Source: Syntrophobacteraceae bacterium
Lineage (GTDB): Bacteria; Desulfobacterota; Syntrophobacteria; Syntrophobacterales; Syntrophobacteraceae
DNA length: 64,000 nucleotides
Direction: 5' to 3'
Assembly: GCA_003566995.1 (NCBI GenBank)
Contig: PXBG01000103.1
Coordinates: 1-64,000, forward strand
The translations under genes were made by a program, and so were the position numbers. Of this stretch, positions 61,806 to 64,000 are shown piece by piece. Every line of letters begins with the position of its first letter. Position 1 is the stretch's first letter. The notes beneath the pieces are model-generated. The model saw nothing but the letters and a program-made list of their open reading frames with translations. It was not told the DNA's origin and ran no database searches.

Positions 61806-62486
61806 TCAGTTGAGGGCCATTCGGGCCAAATCACCAATTCTGTGATGTTCCACCTTTCCCTCATGAAAAACAGGAATGATTTCCTCATCCTTCAAGAGTT
61901 CTTTCAGGGCGGGGACCGCGGAAGGGGATTGAAGATGACTCAGCACCCGGCAGGCCAGGCCCCGATGGTGAGGGTCTTGTGATTTGAGATAGAGCACAAG
62001 ATCCTCCACACTTCTCTGCACCAGTTCAGGCCTCTTTTGGGCCAGCCTTCCCAAACCCCAGAGCACCCCGCGCTCCAGCAGGTCATTGCCCAGATGATTT
62101 CCTTCATGGCTGATGTATGAAGCCAATATTCTGTGATATTCCCCCGCAAGACCCCCGTGGCGGGCCATGATCTCGCCCATGGCTTCCCCTGATCCCCATC
62201 CGGAACAACCCGATTCATCGTTCAGGTTCCACATGAGGCGCCGCATGATGTCCCGGGCCTGCTCCATGTTTTCGTCGGCCATTTTATTCATGACCACGCC
62301 AATGGCCGTGACCGCACGCCCCTGGAGGACAGGGTCGAGGCTGTACATAAAAGAGAGAAGAGGGTTGATGACCTTTTTGGGCGGCCACCGGGTCCAAAGG
62401 TCCAGCCGCTCGTGGAAGTCCGGGGCCTCGAGCAGTTCGCCCACCTGGAACCTCAGGCCTCTTTTTCCGACCGTTTTCCCTTCCAA
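61806..62486 (-). CDS. HEAT-repeat-like protein (DVU0298-type)
   Basis: 226 residues read from TTG at 62486, six nt after AGGAG; the ATG three bases upstream is in another frame and gives only 12 codons. Repeated helix pairs (RAVTAIGVVMNKMADENMEQ, and RGLACRVLSHLQSPSAVPAL) indicate an alpha-solenoid scaffold. Homologues are found in sulfate reducers without a known role. It sits 31 nt after the ferredoxin gene. Confidence 0.72.
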   Translation of the reverse strand: MEGKTVGKRGLRFQVGELLEAPDFHERLDLWTRWPPKKVINPLLSFMYSLDPVLQGRAVTAIGVVMNKMADENMEQARDIMRRLMWNLNDESGCSGWGSGEAMGEIMARHGGLAGEYHRILASYISHEGNHLGNDLLERGVLWGLGRLAQKRPELVQRSVEDLVLYLKSQDPHHRGLACRVLSHLQSPSAVPALKELLKDEEIIPVFHEGKVEHHRIGDLARMALN

Positions 62487-62517
62487 AACATGCTCCTGAT
62501 AACAACGAAAGGAGGAC

Positions 62518-62715
62518 TCAGTCCTTTTCCCACTGAATACAGTCCGTGGGGCAACAATTGATGGCCTCATCCACACAGTCTTCGGGATAACTGTCCATGG
62601 GGGCCACCTCAATGTAACCGGCATCATTGACCAAAAACACATGGGGGCAGAGCACCAGGCAGGCTTCGCATCCCACGCACCGGCTCAGGTCGATCACGGG
62701 AGTCTTGGGCGTCAT
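62518..62715 (-). CDS. Single-cluster [4Fe-4S] ferredoxin
   Basis: 65 residues from the ATG at 62715; GTG at 62724, three nt after the reductase stop, is an alternative. One CVGCEACLVLCP motif and a C-terminal CCPTDCI complete a single [4Fe-4S] cluster, as in Pyrococcus- or Desulfovibrio-type monocluster ferredoxins. It directly follows the thioredoxin-reductase-like gene, so it may be its electron partner. Confidence 0.9.
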   Translation of the reverse strand: MTPKTPVIDLSRCVGCEACLVLCPHVFLVNDAGYIEVAPMDSYPEDCVDEAINCCPTDCIQWEKD

Positions 62716-62727
62716 TGGATTCACTTT

Positions 62728-63921
62728 TCAGTTTCTGGTCAGAAGATAATTGTACGCGGAAAGAGCGGCTTTGGCACCTTCTCCCACAGCCACCACCACC
62801 TGCTTGAAGGGCACGCTGGTCACATCGCCGCAGGCGAAAACCCCGGCCATTCCCGTGCGGCATTCCATATCCACGAAGATCTCACCTTTTGGATTGGTGG
62901 CGAGGGTCTCGATGAAAAGCCGGGAGTTGGGCATGGTTCCGATCTCCACAAAAACCCCTTCCACGGGCAGGAGCCGAACCTCACCGGTCCTGAGGTCCTG
63001 CACTTCCAATCCTTCCACCATTTTGTCCCCCACAACGCGTATGGCCTCCCAGAGAGTGAAAAGGGTCACATTGGGGGAACGAGTGACCTTGTCCACATAG
63101 ATGGGATCGGCAGTGAGGCGTGTGAGGGAAACCAGGTGCACATGGCTGGCAATGGGAACAAGGTCCAGGGCGGCCTCCAGCCCTGAATTTCCTCCGCCCA
63201 CAACGGCCACCTCGGCCCCTTCATAGAGAGGAGCGTCACAGGTGGAGCAATAGGCCACCCCCTTGCCCGCCAGCTCCTTCTCGCCGGGTATGCGGAGAAG
63301 CTGATGGCCGCCACCCGTGGCAATGATCACCGTCTTCCCGTAATAAGTCTTTCCATCCTCAAGGGTCACACTTTTCACGGCGCCGGCCAGCTGCACGGAA
63401 GCGATGCTGTTCCCGAGCACCGTCTCCACATTGAAAGACTGCACATGGTGCTCAAATTTCTTCACCAACTCGGCAGCGTTCACCTGGCTGAATCCCAGGT
63501 AATTGTCCACATCGCTGGTCCAGGCGAGCTGGCCTCCCACATCCTGGCTGATGATGAGGGTTTTCATCATTTTCCTGATGGTGTAGATGGCCGCGCTCAG
63601 CCCGGCCGGCCCGGCTCCAAGGATGATGACGTCAAAAATGACCGCCTCCGCTCTGGGAGCGGAAACTCCCAGCTTCCGGTAAAGCTCCCCCGAGGCCTCC
63701 AGTTCCACCAGGTGAGCATACCCTCCCACGGGTTCTCCGTGGATGACGATTTGAGGAAGCACTCCCGTGCCAAGCGCCTCCTTCATTTCCTGCCATTGAC
63801 TTGAACCGGGCGGAGCGTGCACTTCCTCGTAATCTAGGCTCTTGTCGCGAAGAAAGCTCCTGGCACTCTCACAAAAGGGGCAACCCTCCATGCTGTAAAT
63901 CAAAACCCTGGCAGATTTCAC
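62728..63921 (-). CDS. Glutaredoxin-thioredoxin reductase fusion
   Basis: 397 residues from GTG at 63921 with GGGGAG five nt upstream. Residues 1-80 form a glutaredoxin-like domain with CPFC. From about residue 94 a thioredoxin reductase runs to the end: FAD motif ILGAGPAGLSAAIYTIRK, redox pair CSTC in AYCSTCDAPLY, NAD(P) motif VVGGGNSGLEAALDL, and the FACGDVTS FAD site. It could pass electrons internally to the glutaredoxin module. First complete gene of the operon with ferredoxin and the HEAT protein. Confidence 0.92.
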   Translation of the reverse strand: MKSARVLIYSMEGCPFCESARSFLRDKSLDYEEVHAPPGSSQWQEMKEALGTGVLPQIVIHGEPVGGYAHLVELEASGELYRKLGVSAPRAEAVIFDVIILGAGPAGLSAAIYTIRKMMKTLIISQDVGGQLAWTSDVDNYLGFSQVNAAELVKKFEHHVQSFNVETVLGNSIASVQLAGAVKSVTLEDGKTYYGKTVIIATGGGHQLLRIPGEKELAGKGVAYCSTCDAPLYEGAEVAVVGGGNSGLEAALDLVPIASHVHLVSLTRLTADPIYVDKVTRSPNVTLFTLWEAIRVVGDKMVEGLEVQDLRTGEVRLLPVEGVFVEIGTMPNSRLFIETLATNPKGEIFVDMECRTGMAGVFACGDVTSVPFKQVVVAVGEGAKAALSAYNYLLTRN

Positions 63922-63945
63922 GAAAACTCCCCTTCCCACCGGCAA

Positions 63946-64000
63946 TTATCCAAGAGCCTTGAGTGCCCTGTCCACATGCCCCTTTTCAAAACCCACAATG
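63946..64000 (-). CDS. C-terminal end of a gene cut by the window edge
   Basis: The minus strand reads 17 codons ending in TAA at 63946 (IVGFEKGHVDRALKALG). It precedes the fusion reductase by 24 nt with the same direction, so it is probably the upstream gene of that operon. Too short to identify. Confidence 0.5.
   Translation of the reverse strand, partial: IVGFEKGHVDRALKALG

Overview
The window reads as a GC-rich chromosomal segment of a sulfate-reducing deltaproteobacterium (Desulfobacterota). The Syntrophobacter-like branch is my best guess, but no rRNA is present to confirm it. The main argument is a complete cytoplasmic sulfate-activation and APS-reduction locus (sat, aprB, aprA, qmoA, qmoB and an HdrC-HdrB type partner). 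Abundant Fe-S proteins, a complete FeoAB system, and several ATG-, GTG- and TTG-started genes with good AGGAGG-type ribosome binding sites are consistent with it.

Layout. 1-1044: 3' part of a thiolase. 1.8-10.8 kb: sulfate reduction in two units, sat-aprBA from a clear sigma70-like promoter with a terminator after aprA, then qmoA-qmoB-hdrCB ending at a second terminator. 10.9-16.1 kb: small Cys-rich proteins, two tandem YkgJ-type proteins, a nitrilase and a winged-helix/ferredoxin protein. 16.2-16.4 kb: degenerate inverted-repeat element. 16.6-19.7 kb: sulfur-transfer cassette (homocysteine-forming DUF39 enzyme, LarE, PP-loop thiolase). 19.8-23.3 kb: nth, pyrR, tRNA-Gly(TCC), an IS3-type transposase scrap and a 5'-shortened apbE. 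23.8-25.5 kb: metal-type permease pair. 25.8-30.2 kb: DUF4157-LysM-SleB protein, MltF lytic transglycosylase, isocitrate-lyase-family enzyme. 30.4-35.4 kb: Feo iron-uptake operon extended by a Cys-rich membrane protein and two exported proteins. 35.7-37.3 kb: small and doubtful genes. 37.4-44.7 kb: a dedicated type II fatty-acid/polyketide-like operon. 45.1-49.4 kb: pepA, a cupin dioxygenase-like protein and a molybdopterin oxidoreductase. 49.5-49.7 kb: an intact miniature inverted-repeat element with perfect 11-bp flanking repeats. 49.7-52.8 kb: ftsH and mlaA. 52.9-58.4 kb: tetrapyrrole genes (cobA-hemD fusion, hemC), FmdB, a deoxyhypusine-synthase-like protein, gmhA and an aminotransferase. 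58.6-64.0 kb: HAD phosphatase, PAC2 protein, epimerase and a glutaredoxin-thioredoxin-reductase / ferredoxin / HEAT-repeat operon.

How it fits together. Sat makes APS, AprAB reduces it, and QmoAB with the soluble HdrCB-like protein is the predicted electron entry. The usual membrane subunit QmoC is absent from the locus, so quinone coupling is not obvious. Sulfide can feed the DUF39 homocysteine route; Feo supplies iron for the Fe-S load; cobA-hemD/hemC supply siroheme and other tetrapyrroles.

The best candidates for something undescribed are the 37-45 kb operon and the DUF4157-LysM-SleB protein. The operon encodes an ACP fused to a zinc ribbon, an active KS, a KS-like partner with Ser in place of the nucleophilic Cys, two hotdog dehydratases, a ketoreductase, AcpS, an LpxL-like acyltransferase and an atypical SDR. 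All functions are inferred from sequence reading alone; no database search was run.
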